Assembly: GCF_008931805.1 (NCBI RefSeq)
Contig: NZ_CP044399.1
Location: 3,025,370 to 3,089,369, forward strand
Origin: Moritella marina ATCC 15381
GTDB taxonomy: Bacteria; Pseudomonadota; Gammaproteobacteria; Enterobacterales; Moritellaceae
Direction: 5' to 3'
DNA length: 64,000 nucleotides
Shown piece by piece: positions 49,393-59,849 of the stretch. The position numbers and the translations under genes were made by a program. Positions within the stretch are counted from its first letter, which is position 1, and each line of letters starts with the position of its first letter. The notes below the pieces were generated by a model that was not told where the DNA came from, ran no database searches, and saw only the letters and a program-made list of their open reading frames with translations.

Positions 49393-52245
49393 CTAATGCG
49401 GCCAAGCCATGTTGGCATTCACGGTTATTTTTGGCTGTGCCAAGCTTTCACAATATCCCCCCAAATTATTCGATGCATAGAAGTTCATCGGTAACACGGT
49501 ACTTTGCGTAGCCGCTATTTGCGCCTTGGCTTTATCATCAACAACCAGTCCCCACATAGTAGTAAAATCGGTAATATCACGTTCTATTGCCGTTGACATC
49601 GCAATGGCTAACCACTCATTTTTACCGATAGATTTCGCTTCAGCTTGTGAATATTGGCTAAAGCCCAGCACATCTCGCGTCGAGAGCCACGTCGACTCTT
49701 GTTTTAGTGCCGTGCTGAAATTACGATCTAATACATGCAATCTGGCAATCAAATGCCAACCAATATCGAGCGTACCTGCATTTTGTGCAGCCATCATCGC
49801 TTGGATCATGATCATGGCACCATTTGACCAGCTGTTTAACCCAAGATCTTGCATGTATTGATACGAATCAACGCCCTGCTGACGACTGGCTTTCAAATGC
49901 GTAAACATGCTTTCAAAATTCAAGTTTTGGCACACTGGCGCATTACCGGTTTTTTGAAAATTCATGTGTTTGGTAAAATAGGAATAATAATTCGTACTTG
50001 AATGTGAATCCCACCCACTAAACCGGAAACGGCTACTTTCTTGGGTATGGCCGATTTCATGTAAGTCACCGTGTCCGAGTGGATTAAACTGCCAGTTCGC
50101 ATCATAAGGGTTACCCGAACACCCCGAACCACAAGTCGCTCGGTCTGCATTAAAGTGATGGATCTGATCTTTATAAGCTAACGCTAATCCTTTGCTGTTA
50201 GCAAAGCTAACGACTTCAGCCAATACCTCAATGTTTGGCCCTTCAAAACCACCAAGCGCTTTCTCATAACCATGGGTATACTTCTGCGTGGTTGTTGCTA
50301 ATAGCGAAAGATCTGACCATGTAGGATCTGCTATCGTTTTCAACATTTTATCTGTGGTTGAATGCACTTGAAAATTAGCCGTAATAAACTCAGCCCAATC
50401 ATATTGATTGGCGCTCACTTGTGCGGTAAATGCGACGTTATCACTATTACTTCGCCACACAGGATGCAAGCCTACATTTACAAAAGTAAAATCAACTTGT
50501 GCTAAAGGGTCTGTCGCAACAACATTTGTTTTGGTATCAAAACCGACTTGCAACAAGCCACCATAAGCAGACGTTAACGTGAGTGTTTCTCCTGGCTTGA
50601 TATTATAGCTTTGCGATTTGATAAACTTTGGTCGACTATAACCATCTTTTGCTAAATATTCGTGTGTAGAACCACTGCGTAATGTATTAATAAATACACT
50701 GGTATTCACATCCAAATTATCATTACGTGTGATCGTCACTGTTTTCCCCGGTAACACATATACACCAGCAGCTTGGAACGCGCCCCGCGTGCTAAGACTC
50801 ACTTGCTGAGTAACGGGTGTTATATGCGAAAAGTCACTGCGACTAAAATCACCTAAACTCGCTTGCGCTGTATTAATCTGTCGATTGTTGAATAATACAT
50901 GGTCTGCATATAAAGAACGTAAAAATACGTTGGCGTTGGTATCGACCTTATTCATGGGAAATAATACGTCTTGACGATATTTATCACCGAGTAAGATCAA
51001 TAGCTTTTGATAGTTAAAAACATCATCCTCGAACAAGGCAATTTTATTTTTATCGATACTATCGATCTGCGCTTTAATCATGCTTGCTGCTTGATAAAAC
51101 TGTTCATCCATTAAAGATGCAGGTTCGCACGTTTTATCGTTACACTGTGACAGGTCAACAGAAAAACTATTGCTGTCTAGACGATTTAACAACGCCACCT
51201 GCAGCTCAATATCAGCAGGTAGCACATCATAATTATCCATCACATTAAAAGCAGTGGTGCCAAATTTACGCCAGTAGTTATCACCGATATAGGTAATATG
51301 TAGCAATTCAAATAACGCTTTCCCTAATGGTTTAAGATTACCGTCGTGATGTACATATAATACCGATGTGCCTTGTGTTAATAATGTTTCCACGCTCGCT
51401 ACATAATCACCCACCTCATCGTCGGTAAGTCCATCTGTATACTGCGACAAAATAACTAAATCAGTATCTTCGCTAACGCAGCTTGCTAATGCAGAGCCAT
51501 CGCATACTTGTGGTAAATTATAGTTAACGTTATCGGTGTAATGTTCATCAAACCATGTGCGCGTTAGCGTTCTGTCTTTAAAGTAATATGAGTCATCTAA
51601 TTGCGACATCACAATATTTAACGGTTTATCTGCCGAGAAATCATTTCGTTGGGATAGCCAGTAAGTCGCGTTTTTTAGCCATAATTCCATGTCAGCATTT
51701 AATGCATTGTCATCTTTACCTTTATTACGAAAAGGGTTTGAGTTTAATGCTAAATAACGACCTTGTGCTTTATATTGACCTGCAATAGCTACAGGTAATG
51801 CTTCTGGCTTTCTCTTGCCATCATCATATTCAGGAATAATCGCATTTGATTCTATAACTGAATAATTTATACCATAAGTATTTTTAAATGCAGCAGCATC
51901 ATGAGTCGGCCACCAAGTTAAATCAATTAATGCTGGTGCATCTTTAGCACCGATATTAAACAAGCTTTGCTTGATAGATTTTGCCGTTATTTGATTCGCC
52001 GTGACGGTGTGCTTAAGCTCTGCAACCAACAGTGATGCATCATCAACATAACTGACATCGCCAGTCGCAAGTGCTTGAGTTATCACTATTGGTGTCACAG
52101 GTTCTGGAACCACTGGTGCTGGTGCCACTGGTGCTGGTGCCACTGGTATAGCTTCTCGGATTGGTTCATCCGTCGCAGATGATTCAGAGTTACAAGCCAC
52201 CACTAGCGCTAGACTAAGTCCCATTATTATATTTGTATAATTCAA
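49393..52245 (-). CDS. M60-like / ImpA-type metalloprotease lipoprotein
   Basis: A 950-residue surface lipoprotein: lipobox LVVAC (Cys18) is followed by a Pro/Ala/Val-rich linker (residues ~32-52), consistent with a spacer from the membrane. The zinc protease motif HEIGH lies near residue 727 in GDLHEIGHTQESSR, with downstream NYYSYFTKH. The layout resembles ImpA-like and M60 (SslE/AcfD) proteases that cut mucin-type glycoproteins. The N-terminal ~450 residues contain a glutamine-amidotransferase-like fold by appearance only. It is divergent from volA. Mucin or glycoprotein degradation is inferred. Confidence 0.8.
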   Translation of the reverse strand: MNYTNIIMGLSLALVVACNSESSATDEPIREAIPVAPAPVAPAPVVPEPVTPIVITQALATGDVSYVDDASLLVAELKHTVTANQITAKSIKQSLFNIGAKDAPALIDLTWWPTHDAAAFKNTYGINYSVIESNAIIPEYDDGKRKPEALPVAIAGQYKAQGRYLALNSNPFRNKGKDDNALNADMELWLKNATYWLSQRNDFSADKPLNIVMSQLDDSYYFKDRTLTRTWFDEHYTDNVNYNLPQVCDGSALASCVSEDTDLVILSQYTDGLTDDEVGDYVASVETLLTQGTSVLYVHHDGNLKPLGKALFELLHITYIGDNYWRKFGTTAFNVMDNYDVLPADIELQVALLNRLDSNSFSVDLSQCNDKTCEPASLMDEQFYQAASMIKAQIDSIDKNKIALFEDDVFNYQKLLILLGDKYRQDVLFPMNKVDTNANVFLRSLYADHVLFNNRQINTAQASLGDFSRSDFSHITPVTQQVSLSTRGAFQAAGVYVLPGKTVTITRNDNLDVNTSVFINTLRSGSTHEYLAKDGYSRPKFIKSQSYNIKPGETLTLTSAYGGLLQVGFDTKTNVVATDPLAQVDFTFVNVGLHPVWRSNSDNVAFTAQVSANQYDWAEFITANFQVHSTTDKMLKTIADPTWSDLSLLATTTQKYTHGYEKALGGFEGPNIEVLAEVVSFANSKGLALAYKDQIHHFNADRATCGSGCSGNPYDANWQFNPLGHGDLHEIGHTQESSRFRFSGWDSHSSTNYYSYFTKHMNFQKTGNAPVCQNLNFESMFTHLKASRQQGVDSYQYMQDLGLNSWSNGAMIMIQAMMAAQNAGTLDIGWHLIARLHVLDRNFSTALKQESTWLSTRDVLGFSQYSQAEAKSIGKNEWLAIAMSTAIERDITDFTTMWGLVVDDKAKAQIAATQSTVLPMNFYASNNLGGYCESLAQPKITVNANMAWPH

Positions 52246-52506
52246 TCTGAATCCCTTCCAGTCCGTTATAAAGCGTTATGCCTGACCCTGCGCATATTTT
52301 CCATATGCAATAACAATAACAGAGTCACACGTTAAATGATGATACATAAATCATTTATAACAAATACTTATAAAATAAAAACCATACCACTACACAGCAT
52401 TAATAACCTTAATTATACATATTAATACTTAATTATTAGCCTCTTTGTCCATTTTAGGCAAAAGTGACGACCTGACACGAAACACCCCTAAACCCAAAAT
52501 GGAATC

Positions 52507-54690
52507 ATGACAATGAAGTTAATAAAACTAAGGCGTTACACCGGTATTTTTATCGGTTGCATGGCAATAAGTGCATGCCAATCAGATGACGAAAGTAGCC
52601 AAGCACCTCTTGATATGTACGTGCCATTTTCGGTCACTGCCTTACCTATGCCTAACGATGGTTATGGCTATGATGATGACTTCACTATTTCGCTACCCGG
52701 TGAGGGCGATATCACAGGTGTAGACAGAGAAAACTTCTATCGTAGCTCAGATACCGTTTACGCCGCTTTAGATGGTTGGGGTTTATGTACTGAGCCAATG
52801 CAAATTCCCATTGCGAGTCTCAATAGCAATGAAAGGTACCCACTTAATCCAAATACATTAGCTGACAATGTGGTTTTGATTAAAGAAGATGGGACACCTG
52901 TTGAAACCAATATTTCTTCAACAAGTGAAAATATTCAGATCGAATGTACCGCGACCTTAACTGAAGATAGTACTTATTTTTTACTCGTCAATGATCATGT
53001 TGAAACATCCGATGGGACACAGCTACAAGCCGATCCCGCGTTCACAGAATTACAGAATCCAGATATAGTCCCAGCAACATTAACGGAACAAGAACAGTTA
53101 GTACAAGCACAAATACAAGCAGCAAAAGCAGCGGCTGGCACCAGTATCTCAGGGGAAATTGTTTATGCCGCGCAATTCACGACTCAAAGTACTTACGCAA
53201 TATTAGATAGCATCATTGAAAATAATCAATCAGCCACACTTGGAGATCTAACTCCAGTTGATACAGAGGGACGCAATTATGATACCTATACAGCAACCTT
53301 AACACTACCCTACTACCTCCCTTTTCAAGGCGGTACGCCAGAACCATTGAATAACAAAGAAGCTTGTTTGATTGATGAGTTTGACCCCATTGGAGCATGT
53401 CCAGATCTTTACCGTTGGATGAGACCTAAAGATAATAAAAGCGAGCACTTAACAAAAAAGAATAGCCTTCCAGCGTCTACCGAATTAACCATTAATGTCG
53501 ATATTTATGCGCCCAAAGACTGGGGTTACCGTAAATTACCGGTAGTGCAATTTATTCACGGAGTAACAGCGAATAAAGGCACCGCATCATTAATGGCAAA
53601 AGATTATACCGATCAAGACAACCTTGTTGTTGCAATCGATATGCCTTACCACGGGGAGCGTATTTTACTCGATGATGAAGGTAATGAGATCGGTGCAGAA
53701 ATTAATAAAGCCGATTTTATTAATATTAGCTCGCCTTTAACCCTTAGAGGTAATCTCAATCAAGCAGTATCAGATAACCTTAGCCTACGAAATGCATTAA
53801 TCAACGCGCCTTGGGCTAATGAAACCAACACGCACCTTATCGGTCACTCCCTTGGCGGCATTGTTGCTGTCATGGTAAGTGAAATGTCTCAAACGCCTTC
53901 AGCGGCCCTAAGAACTAATGATTTATCATACAAAACCGTCAACTTTGTCGTACCAGGCCAAGGTTTAGTGAACCTAGTTCTAACATCCGATTTACTTGGA
54001 CCTGAAACGGAAGAATCAGTGAAAAAGTCACCCGATATTCAACGCGGTATTGCTGAAACCGTCATACCAGATCTTTGCGACAGTACGAATTCGAACGAGG
54101 AATGTATCGTCGCCTTACGTACTTTCAGTGAAGGATCAATCGACAACGCTAATATGATTGCCGAATTAGAAGATGAAATTTATTCACTCATTTTACCTAG
54201 CTTTAAACATGGTGTGCAAACCAGTGTAGATAGTGCAGATCCTGCCAACTTTACAAGCCGCCAAGTTGCCAATAAACAACCGACTTTACTCATTGAAGCC
54301 GTAGGTACATGTGGTGAAACTTGTGAGGTGGGTGAATATATGCCTGACTATGTCGTACCGAATAGTAGCCCTGACAACATACTTACCGGTACAGACCCGC
54401 TCATTACCGCACTACAGTTAGACGATATTCGGGATAGTACCCAAGGCGGTTCTGGTGAACAGGGTACGATCAGAGGCGTAATTCGTGCCACAGTTGGCGG
54501 TCATGGTACTTACCTCTTTGCCTATGAAGGGCCAATGGATGAAACTGGCGCGCCAGGTACATCCGATCTCGGAAAAGTACGCACAGCAACAGAAACACAA
54601 CAAATCTCAGTTAGCAGCATGATTTTTAGTGATGGTGACGAAATAGAAATTGATGATCACACCAATATTGAATCGGAGATTACACAATGA
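52507..54690 (+). CDS. volA: VolA-like outer-membrane lysophospholipase lipoprotein
   Basis: VolA of Vibrio cholerae is a surface lysophospholipase A that frees fatty acids from lysophosphatidylcholine, encoded next to FadL. This 727-residue protein has lipobox ISAC (Cys24), an N-terminal domain opening with MYVPFSVTALPMPNDGYGY, and a C-terminal alpha/beta-hydrolase with Ser448 in LIGHSLGGIVAVM. It overlaps fadL by 4 bp (ATGA). The pairing with FadL makes the VolA call much stronger than sequence alone. Confidence 0.87.
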   Translation: MTMKLIKLRRYTGIFIGCMAISACQSDDESSQAPLDMYVPFSVTALPMPNDGYGYDDDFTISLPGEGDITGVDRENFYRSSDTVYAALDGWGLCTEPMQIPIASLNSNERYPLNPNTLADNVVLIKEDGTPVETNISSTSENIQIECTATLTEDSTYFLLVNDHVETSDGTQLQADPAFTELQNPDIVPATLTEQEQLVQAQIQAAKAAAGTSISGEIVYAAQFTTQSTYAILDSIIENNQSATLGDLTPVDTEGRNYDTYTATLTLPYYLPFQGGTPEPLNNKEACLIDEFDPIGACPDLYRWMRPKDNKSEHLTKKNSLPASTELTINVDIYAPKDWGYRKLPVVQFIHGVTANKGTASLMAKDYTDQDNLVVAIDMPYHGERILLDDEGNEIGAEINKADFINISSPLTLRGNLNQAVSDNLSLRNALINAPWANETNTHLIGHSLGGIVAVMVSEMSQTPSAALRTNDLSYKTVNFVVPGQGLVNLVLTSDLLGPETEESVKKSPDIQRGIAETVIPDLCDSTNSNEECIVALRTFSEGSIDNANMIAELEDEIYSLILPSFKHGVQTSVDSADPANFTSRQVANKQPTLLIEAVGTCGETCEVGEYMPDYVVPNSSPDNILTGTDPLITALQLDDIRDSTQGGSGEQGTIRGVIRATVGGHGTYLFAYEGPMDETGAPGTSDLGKVRTATETQQISVSSMIFSDGDEIEIDDHTNIESEITQ

Positions 54691-55883
54691 AAACTTTACG
54701 TTGCACCTACCCTATCATCATCCTAGCTTGCGTAAGCACTCAATCTCTCGCTGCTGGTTTTCAACTTAATGCCCAATCAGCCACAGGTTTAGGCCGTGCA
54801 TACGCCGGTGATGCCATCATTGCTGATAATGCATCAGTCATGGCAAAGAACAGTGCTGCGATGGCACTTTTTGATCAACCGTCATTATCTGTCGGTGCCA
54901 TTAGCGTGGTCAGTGATGTGGATATCACTGACGCATCTTATACACCAAGTAGAGGCCAAACTGTCGATGCGAGTGTTGACGACATTGCCAATAATGCCTT
55001 TATTCCTAATTTCTACTATGTACATCCTATTGCGGACTCTGGTTTAACACTGGGTCTGGCTATGTATTCTAACTTTGGCACCAGTGTCGAATTTCCGGAT
55101 GATTACGTAGCCAGTGAATTCGGTGGCGAAACATCACTTACTAGTATCAATATAGGTCTTTCTGCCGCTTACCAAGTCACCGAAAAACTAAGTTTAGGTG
55201 CAGGTTTAGATATTATCCATGGAGAAGGAAAAATAACCCGTGGTAGCCTACTTGATGTTGAAGTTGACGGTGTTGATTATGGTTTTAACTTAGGTTTAGC
55301 ATATGAATTTAACGACGATAACCGCATCGGTTTAAGTTATCGTTACAGTCCGGATTTAGAAGCCGACGGTGATGTCAATATGATGGGCGAAGGAGAGGCT
55401 AGCAGTATTAATATTCCACTACCTGACATGCTAGAGTTATCAGGTTATCACAGAGTGATGCCAAAGCTCGCGTTCCACTACAGCGTCCAATACTTGCAAT
55501 GGTCTGAATTTGACTCATTAACATCTGATGAATTTAGCAGTAGTATTAAAGATTATGAGTGGGCTGATGCGGGGCATGTTTCTGTTGGTACTACCTATTA
55601 CCCATCAGAAAGCTGGGAATTACGCGCGGGTTATATGTATGATCATGCGCCAACAGACACGCTCCAATCAATGTCGATTCCCGATTCTAATCGTCACTGG
55701 TTATCAGTCGGTACTACATACAAACTATCGCCATCACAAAGTATTGATTTAGGTGTCAGCTATATTCTTGGTGAAGATACAGCGGTAGAAGAAAGTCTCA
55801 CGGTCGTGGGAGAATCTCATATTAACGGTGTTGTTGAATCCAGCGCTTGGTTATTTGGTTTACAGTATAACCACTCGTTCTAA
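54687..55883 (+). CDS. fadL: FadL-type long-chain fatty acid outer-membrane porin
   Basis: FadL imports long-chain fatty acids across the outer membrane. The 398-residue protein has a signal peptide (to about residue 22, SLAAG), then the FadL hatch start GFQLNAQSATGLGRAYAGDA, and alternating beta strands to the C-terminal aromatic residue (LFGLQYNHSF), as expected for an outer-membrane barrel. It is translationally coupled to volA, so fatty acids released by VolA are likely taken up here. Confidence 0.93.
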   Translation: MKTLRCTYPIIILACVSTQSLAAGFQLNAQSATGLGRAYAGDAIIADNASVMAKNSAAMALFDQPSLSVGAISVVSDVDITDASYTPSRGQTVDASVDDIANNAFIPNFYYVHPIADSGLTLGLAMYSNFGTSVEFPDDYVASEFGGETSLTSINIGLSAAYQVTEKLSLGAGLDIIHGEGKITRGSLLDVEVDGVDYGFNLGLAYEFNDDNRIGLSYRYSPDLEADGDVNMMGEGEASSINIPLPDMLELSGYHRVMPKLAFHYSVQYLQWSEFDSLTSDEFSSSIKDYEWADAGHVSVGTTYYPSESWELRAGYMYDHAPTDTLQSMSIPDSNRHWLSVGTTYKLSPSQSIDLGVSYILGEDTAVEESLTVVGESHINGVVESSAWLFGLQYNHSF

Positions 55884-55921
55884 CTGTCCTGCTATTTAGC
55901 TATTTCCCCCTGCTTTAAGAG

Positions 55922-55968
55922 CATACTAACTAGTTTGATATTAAACATTCAATAAGCTAGTTAGTATG
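55922..55968. repeat. 12-bp perfect inverted repeat after fadL
   Basis: CATACTAACTAG (55922-55933) and CTAGTTAGTATG (55957-55968) flank a 23-base AT-rich spacer, between the convergent fadL and ToxS-like genes. TATTT follows the right arm. It may be a terminator, an RNA-processing hairpin or a protein site. Confidence 0.6.
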
Positions 55969-55982
55969 TATTTCATTGACGC

Positions 55983-56447
55983 CTAGTCACGCGGTTTAAA
56001 ATAAAATGCCCCACGCTCTGCAAATACCACCAACGCACGGTCATTATGCAAGGGTCTAAACGCTAACATATTCTCGGTTGTATGCATCTCTGCACGACTG
56101 ACTAGTTTCTCATATAACGCTAATGGCTCTTTACTCTCTTGGTCTGCGAGTAATGGCTCACTGTACACTATATTTAATGATAATAACCCGTCTTCCAGCG
56201 TATAATTTCCTACTGATGAAAAGCCAATATTCTTTGGTATGACAAGATAATATTCAAACTGGCCATCTACTTTTAACTCCAATCCCGCATTAATATCAAT
56301 GGTATGTGACTTATCAAAGTTGGTATTAACGTACATACGGGTGTCTGAATTAAACCGTTCATTGATCTCGGGGGTTGACCACTGATAGGTAATATAACCC
56401 GTGACTAACCCGCTTAATCCCACAGCTAACAATGCGATTTTATTCAC
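55983..56447 (-). CDS. ToxS/TcpH-like membrane partner protein
   Basis: A 154-residue protein with one N-terminal transmembrane segment (residues ~3-22) and a periplasmic domain. It overlaps the ToxR-like gene by 8 bp and starts with GTG, with GGAGGT upstream inside the partner's last codons. This mirrors ToxR-ToxS and TcpP-TcpH, in which the small protein stabilises the regulator and senses bile lipids. No sequence match to ToxS is claimed; the call rests on layout and topology. Confidence 0.6.
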   Translation of the reverse strand: MNKIALLAVGLSGLVTGYITYQWSTPEINERFNSDTRMYVNTNFDKSHTIDINAGLELKVDGQFEYYLVIPKNIGFSSVGNYTLEDGLLSLNIVYSEPLLADQESKEPLALYEKLVSRAEMHTTENMLAFRPLHNDRALVVFAERGAFYFKPRD

Positions 56448-57117
56448 AGTTCACCTCCAAATCATCTTGATAACTGATCGACGCATCGTCAATATCAATT
56501 AATAACGATAAGCCATTGGCATGATAAACAGTCACATCCTGAAATATCATTTCTGTTTCAGTCTCAGGATCAATAAAGGCGCACTCAGCAAACTGCTCAA
56601 TATAGTAATGCTCTGCAGATGCCCATGGTGATGAAAAGGTGTGCCACAACATAAAGGATACACCTGACATCATCAGATACGCCGCGATATAACGTCCGTA
56701 GGTATTTAAAAAATGACGCTGAATCGAGACCTTAATATTTGACGGGGTATTTTGCGCCTCAGCCAGTGTTTTGCTGTCGACGTCTTCGCTCTGCTTCGAA
56801 GAATAAGGACTGACCTTGCCTAAAAAAGCATACCCTTTACCACGTTGAGTTTGAATAATTTGTGTATCTTTATCTTCGAGTGCTTTTCGACAATTAGAAA
56901 TTGCGTGTAACAAGCTGCTATCTTCAACAATAATGCCCTTGCTTAACCACACTTCCTCCATCAAATCTTGACGCAGTAGCAATTGCCCTTGATGCTTAAT
57001 CATATAGCGTAATAGTGACACTTCATTACTGCCTAAACTTGTGCGTAATCCAGTACTTAAACTCAAGATTATTGCATTATCGAAATCTACGACATAATTT
57101 TCATTAACGATCATCAT
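56440..57117 (-). CDS. ToxR-like transmembrane transcriptional regulator
   Basis: A 225-residue protein. Residues ~10-105 form an OmpR/PhoB-type winged helix (LLRQDLMEEVWLSKGIIVED and RGKGYAFLGKV). A transmembrane segment at ~150-170 (YGRYIAAYLMMSGVSFMLW) leads to a ~55-residue periplasmic part with two cysteines (FAECAF and EVNCE), like the disulfide pair in ToxR. The membrane-bound one-component layout matches ToxR/TcpP/CadC. It precedes the ToxS-like gene; volA-fadL are nearby targets by position. Confidence 0.82.
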   Translation of the reverse strand: MMIVNENYVVDFDNAIILSLSTGLRTSLGSNEVSLLRYMIKHQGQLLLRQDLMEEVWLSKGIIVEDSSLLHAISNCRKALEDKDTQIIQTQRGKGYAFLGKVSPYSSKQSEDVDSKTLAEAQNTPSNIKVSIQRHFLNTYGRYIAAYLMMSGVSFMLWHTFSSPWASAEHYYIEQFAECAFIDPETETEMIFQDVTVYHANGLSLLIDIDDASISYQDDLEVNCE

Positions 57118-57230
57118 TGGTAATTACTATTCACTCTCAATAAAGCACAGTGTTATATTATAACATCTTCATCAAGGGATTTACCCAAAATATAATCCTG
57201 TTTTATAAAGATAAGCATATTAAAGACAAT

Positions 57231-57268
57231 AAAAAAGGGTAAGCCTGATTATCTCAAACTTCCCCTTT
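57231..57268 (-). terminator. tdh terminator
   Basis: On the minus strand AAAGGGGAAG and CTTACCCTTT pair with one mismatch and end in a T run, 30 bp after the tdh stop. Confidence 0.75.
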
Positions 57269-57297
57269 CAGCGTTAATCTAGGTGATTAGCGTTATA

Positions 57298-58323
57298 TTA
57301 TGCCCAATCGAGGATAACTTTACCTGACATACCTGAACGCATAATATCAAAACCTTCTTGGAATTGATCAATTGGGAAGTGGTGTGTAATGATTGGCGTT
57401 AGGTCTAAACCTGACTGGATTAATGCAGCCATTTTATACCAAGTTTCAAACATTTCACGACCATAGATACCTTTAATAACTAAACCTTTAAAGATAACAT
57501 TGCCCCAATCGATATTCATTGTGCTTGGTGGAATACCTAGCATAGCCACTTTACCGCCATGGTTCATCTTGTCTAGCATATCGCTGAATGCTGATGGAAC
57601 GCCTGACATTTCAAGACCAACATCGAAGCCTTCAGTCATTTTAAGCTCGTCCATTACATCTTGAAGTGACTCAGTCGCTACGTTTACAGCGCGAGTAACA
57701 CCCATTTCACGTGCTAGATCTAAGCGGTATTCGTTCACATCGGTGATCACAACATTACGTGCGCCAACGTGCTTACATACTGCAGCAGCCATGATGCCAA
57801 TTGGACCAGCACCAGTAATTAATACATCTTCACCAACAACGTCAAATGATAATGCGGTGTGTACTGCGTTACCAAACGGGTCAAAGATTGCAGCCATGTC
57901 ATCAGAAACATCATCTGGTAGTTTGAATGCGTTGAATGCAGGAATAACTAATAGTTCAGCGAATGCACCTGCACGGTTAACACCAACACCTGTGGTGTTA
58001 CGACATAAATGTGTACGGCCTGCACGGCAGTTACGACAGTGACCACAAGTAATGTGACCTTCGCCAGAAACACGATCGCCGATGCTGAAACCACGCACTT
58101 CTTGGCCAATGCCAACAACTTCGCCCACGTATTCATGACCAACAACCATAGGTACTGGGATCGTCTTTTGTGACCATTCATCCCAGTTGTAGATATGGAT
58201 ATCTGTACCACAAATTGCCGTTTTACGAATTTTGATTAACAGGTCATTGTGTCCAAGCGTTGGCTCTTCAACATCTGTCATCCAAATACCTTGTTCAGGT
58301 TTTAATTTTGCTAGTGCTTTCAT
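57298..58323 (-). CDS. tdh: L-threonine 3-dehydrogenase
   Basis: Zinc-dependent oxidation of threonine to 2-amino-3-oxobutyrate. The 341-residue medium-chain dehydrogenase shows the catalytic zinc site [14 protein letters not shown] (Cys38) with GHEYVGEV, the structural zinc cluster [15 protein letters not shown] (near residue 92-106) and NAD fold [15 protein letters not shown]. It follows kbl after a 94-bp gap with a strong inverted repeat. The two enzymes pass the product directly to give glycine and acetyl-CoA. Confidence 0.98.
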   Translation of the reverse strand: MKALAKLKPEQGIWMTDVEEPTLGHNDLLIKIRKTAICGTDIHIYNWDEWSQKTIPVPMVVGHEYVGEVVGIGQEVRGFSIGDRVSGEGHITCGHCRNCRAGRTHLCRNTTGVGVNRAGAFAELLVIPAFNAFKLPDDVSDDMAAIFDPFGNAVHTALSFDVVGEDVLITGAGPIGIMAAAVCKHVGARNVVITDVNEYRLDLAREMGVTRAVNVATESLQDVMDELKMTEGFDVGLEMSGVPSAFSDMLDKMNHGGKVAMLGIPPSTMNIDWGNVIFKGLVIKGIYGREMFETWYKMAALIQSGLDLTPIITHHFPIDQFQEGFDIMRSGMSGKVILDWA

Positions 58324-58349
58324 TTTTTTAATCCACTTTTATCGATAAT

Positions 58350-58406
58350 ATTAAGCTTCGTCACTCAGACTCTAATTCATAGATAAGAACGGCTTCGAAG
58401 CTTAAT
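58350..58406. repeat. 11-bp perfect inverted repeat between kbl and tdh
   Basis: ATTAAGCTTCG (58350-58360) and CGAAGCTTAAT (58396-58406) flank 35 bases, filling most of the kbl-tdh gap. No T run follows. It may modulate tdh relative to kbl. Confidence 0.6.
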
Positions 58407-58417
58407 TAATTGTTTCT

Positions 58418-59608
58418 TTAGATAATGCCTAAGTCTTTACCGATACGGGTAAATGCGGCAATCGCAATATCAATTTGTTCTACGCTATGCGCTGCTGACA
58501 TTTGTGTACGAATACGGGCTTTACCATGTGGTACCACAGGGAAAGAGAATCCAATGACGTAGATGCCTTCAGCAAGTAAACGCTCAGACATTTCAGCGGC
58601 AAGTGCTGCATCACCGATCATAACTGGCACAATTGCGTGGTCAGCACCAGCAAGTGTAAAGCCAGCAGCGCTCATTTCACTGCGGAAATGTTCTGCATTT
58701 GCTTTCACTTTTGCACGTAGGTCATGACCTGCTTCCATCATTTCGATGACACGGATAGATGCTGCAACGATTGCAGGTGCAACGGAATTAGAGAATAAGT
58801 ACGGGCGTGAACGCTGACGTAACCAATCAACGACTTCTTTTTTAGCTGAAGTGTAACCGCCTGATGCGCCACCAAGTGCTTTACCTAATGTACCCGTGAT
58901 GATGTCAACACGATCCATAACGCCACAATGTTCAGGGGTACCACGACCGCCTTCACCAACAAAACCCACGGCGTGAGAATCATCAACCATGACTAATGCG
59001 TTGTATTTGTCTGCAAGATCACAAACACCTTCAAGGTTCGCGATCACGCCGTCCATTGAGAATACACCATCAGTGGCGATTAGCTTGTGACGTACGCCAG
59101 CAGCGTCTGCAGCAATCAGTTGTTCTTCTAATGATGCCATGTTGTTATTTTTATAACGGAAACGTTTGGCTTTACATAAACGTACACCATCAATAATAGA
59201 TGCATGGTTAAGTTCGTCTGAGATGATTGCATCTTCAGCGCCTAACAATGTTTCGAACAAACCTGTGTTTGCATCAAAACAAGAGGTATACAAAATAGTA
59301 TCTTCCATACCAAGGAAAGTACTGATCTTGCTTTCTAATTCTTTATGCTTGTCTTGCGTACCACAGATAAACCGTACTGACGCCATACCAAAACCATGGC
59401 TATCTAAACCTGCTTGTGCCGCTGCAATAAGATCTGCGTGATTAGCTAAACCTAAGTAGTTGTTCGCACAGAAGTTAACAACTTCATTGCCAGCCACTTG
59501 AATGTTGGCGTTTTGGGCAGAAGTGATCACTCGCTCGTTTTTATAAAGGCCATCAGCTTTAGTTTGTTCTAGCTGAGATTGAATTTGCGAATAAAATGAT
59601 ATGGTCAT
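58418..59608 (-). CDS. kbl: 2-amino-3-ketobutyrate coenzyme A ligase
   Basis: PLP enzyme that splits 2-amino-3-oxobutyrate with CoA to glycine and acetyl-CoA. The 396-residue protein has [14 protein letters not shown] near the N-terminus, [17 protein letters not shown] (near residue 210) and the PLP-lysine in [19 protein letters not shown] (near 245). AGGAG ribosome site. Forms the kbl-tdh operon seen in E. coli and Vibrio. Confidence 0.98.
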   Translation of the reverse strand: MTISFYSQIQSQLEQTKADGLYKNERVITSAQNANIQVAGNEVVNFCANNYLGLANHADLIAAAQAGLDSHGFGMASVRFICGTQDKHKELESKISTFLGMEDTILYTSCFDANTGLFETLLGAEDAIISDELNHASIIDGVRLCKAKRFRYKNNNMASLEEQLIAADAAGVRHKLIATDGVFSMDGVIANLEGVCDLADKYNALVMVDDSHAVGFVGEGGRGTPEHCGVMDRVDIITGTLGKALGGASGGYTSAKKEVVDWLRQRSRPYLFSNSVAPAIVAASIRVIEMMEAGHDLRAKVKANAEHFRSEMSAAGFTLAGADHAIVPVMIGDAALAAEMSERLLAEGIYVIGFSFPVVPHGKARIRTQMSAAHSVEQIDIAIAAFTRIGKDLGII

Positions 59609-59768
59609 CCGGCCAACTCCTAAGGTTAATATCGATTTGATATGGAAACGCCACGCATTCTACTAAACATAGCTGATCAAGCGAGAAGTATATGCTAGAT
59701 ACGCAAGTATTTTTTGCAGAATTGTTACTCAGCACTACTTATTGCAACATATAGCCAGTAACGGTGAT

Positions 59769-59801
59769 AAAAAAAGCCAGCTAAAGTAGCTGGCTTTTTT
59801 G
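59769..59801 (-). terminator. maeA terminator
   Basis: AAAAAAGCCAGCTA-aag-TAGCTGGCTTTTTT, a strong hairpin with A and T runs, about 50 bp after the malic enzyme stop. Confidence 0.92.
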
Positions 59802-59849
59802 AATTTCAGGAGAGTTAACCTGTATACATTGTTTATTCAGGGGGATTAA

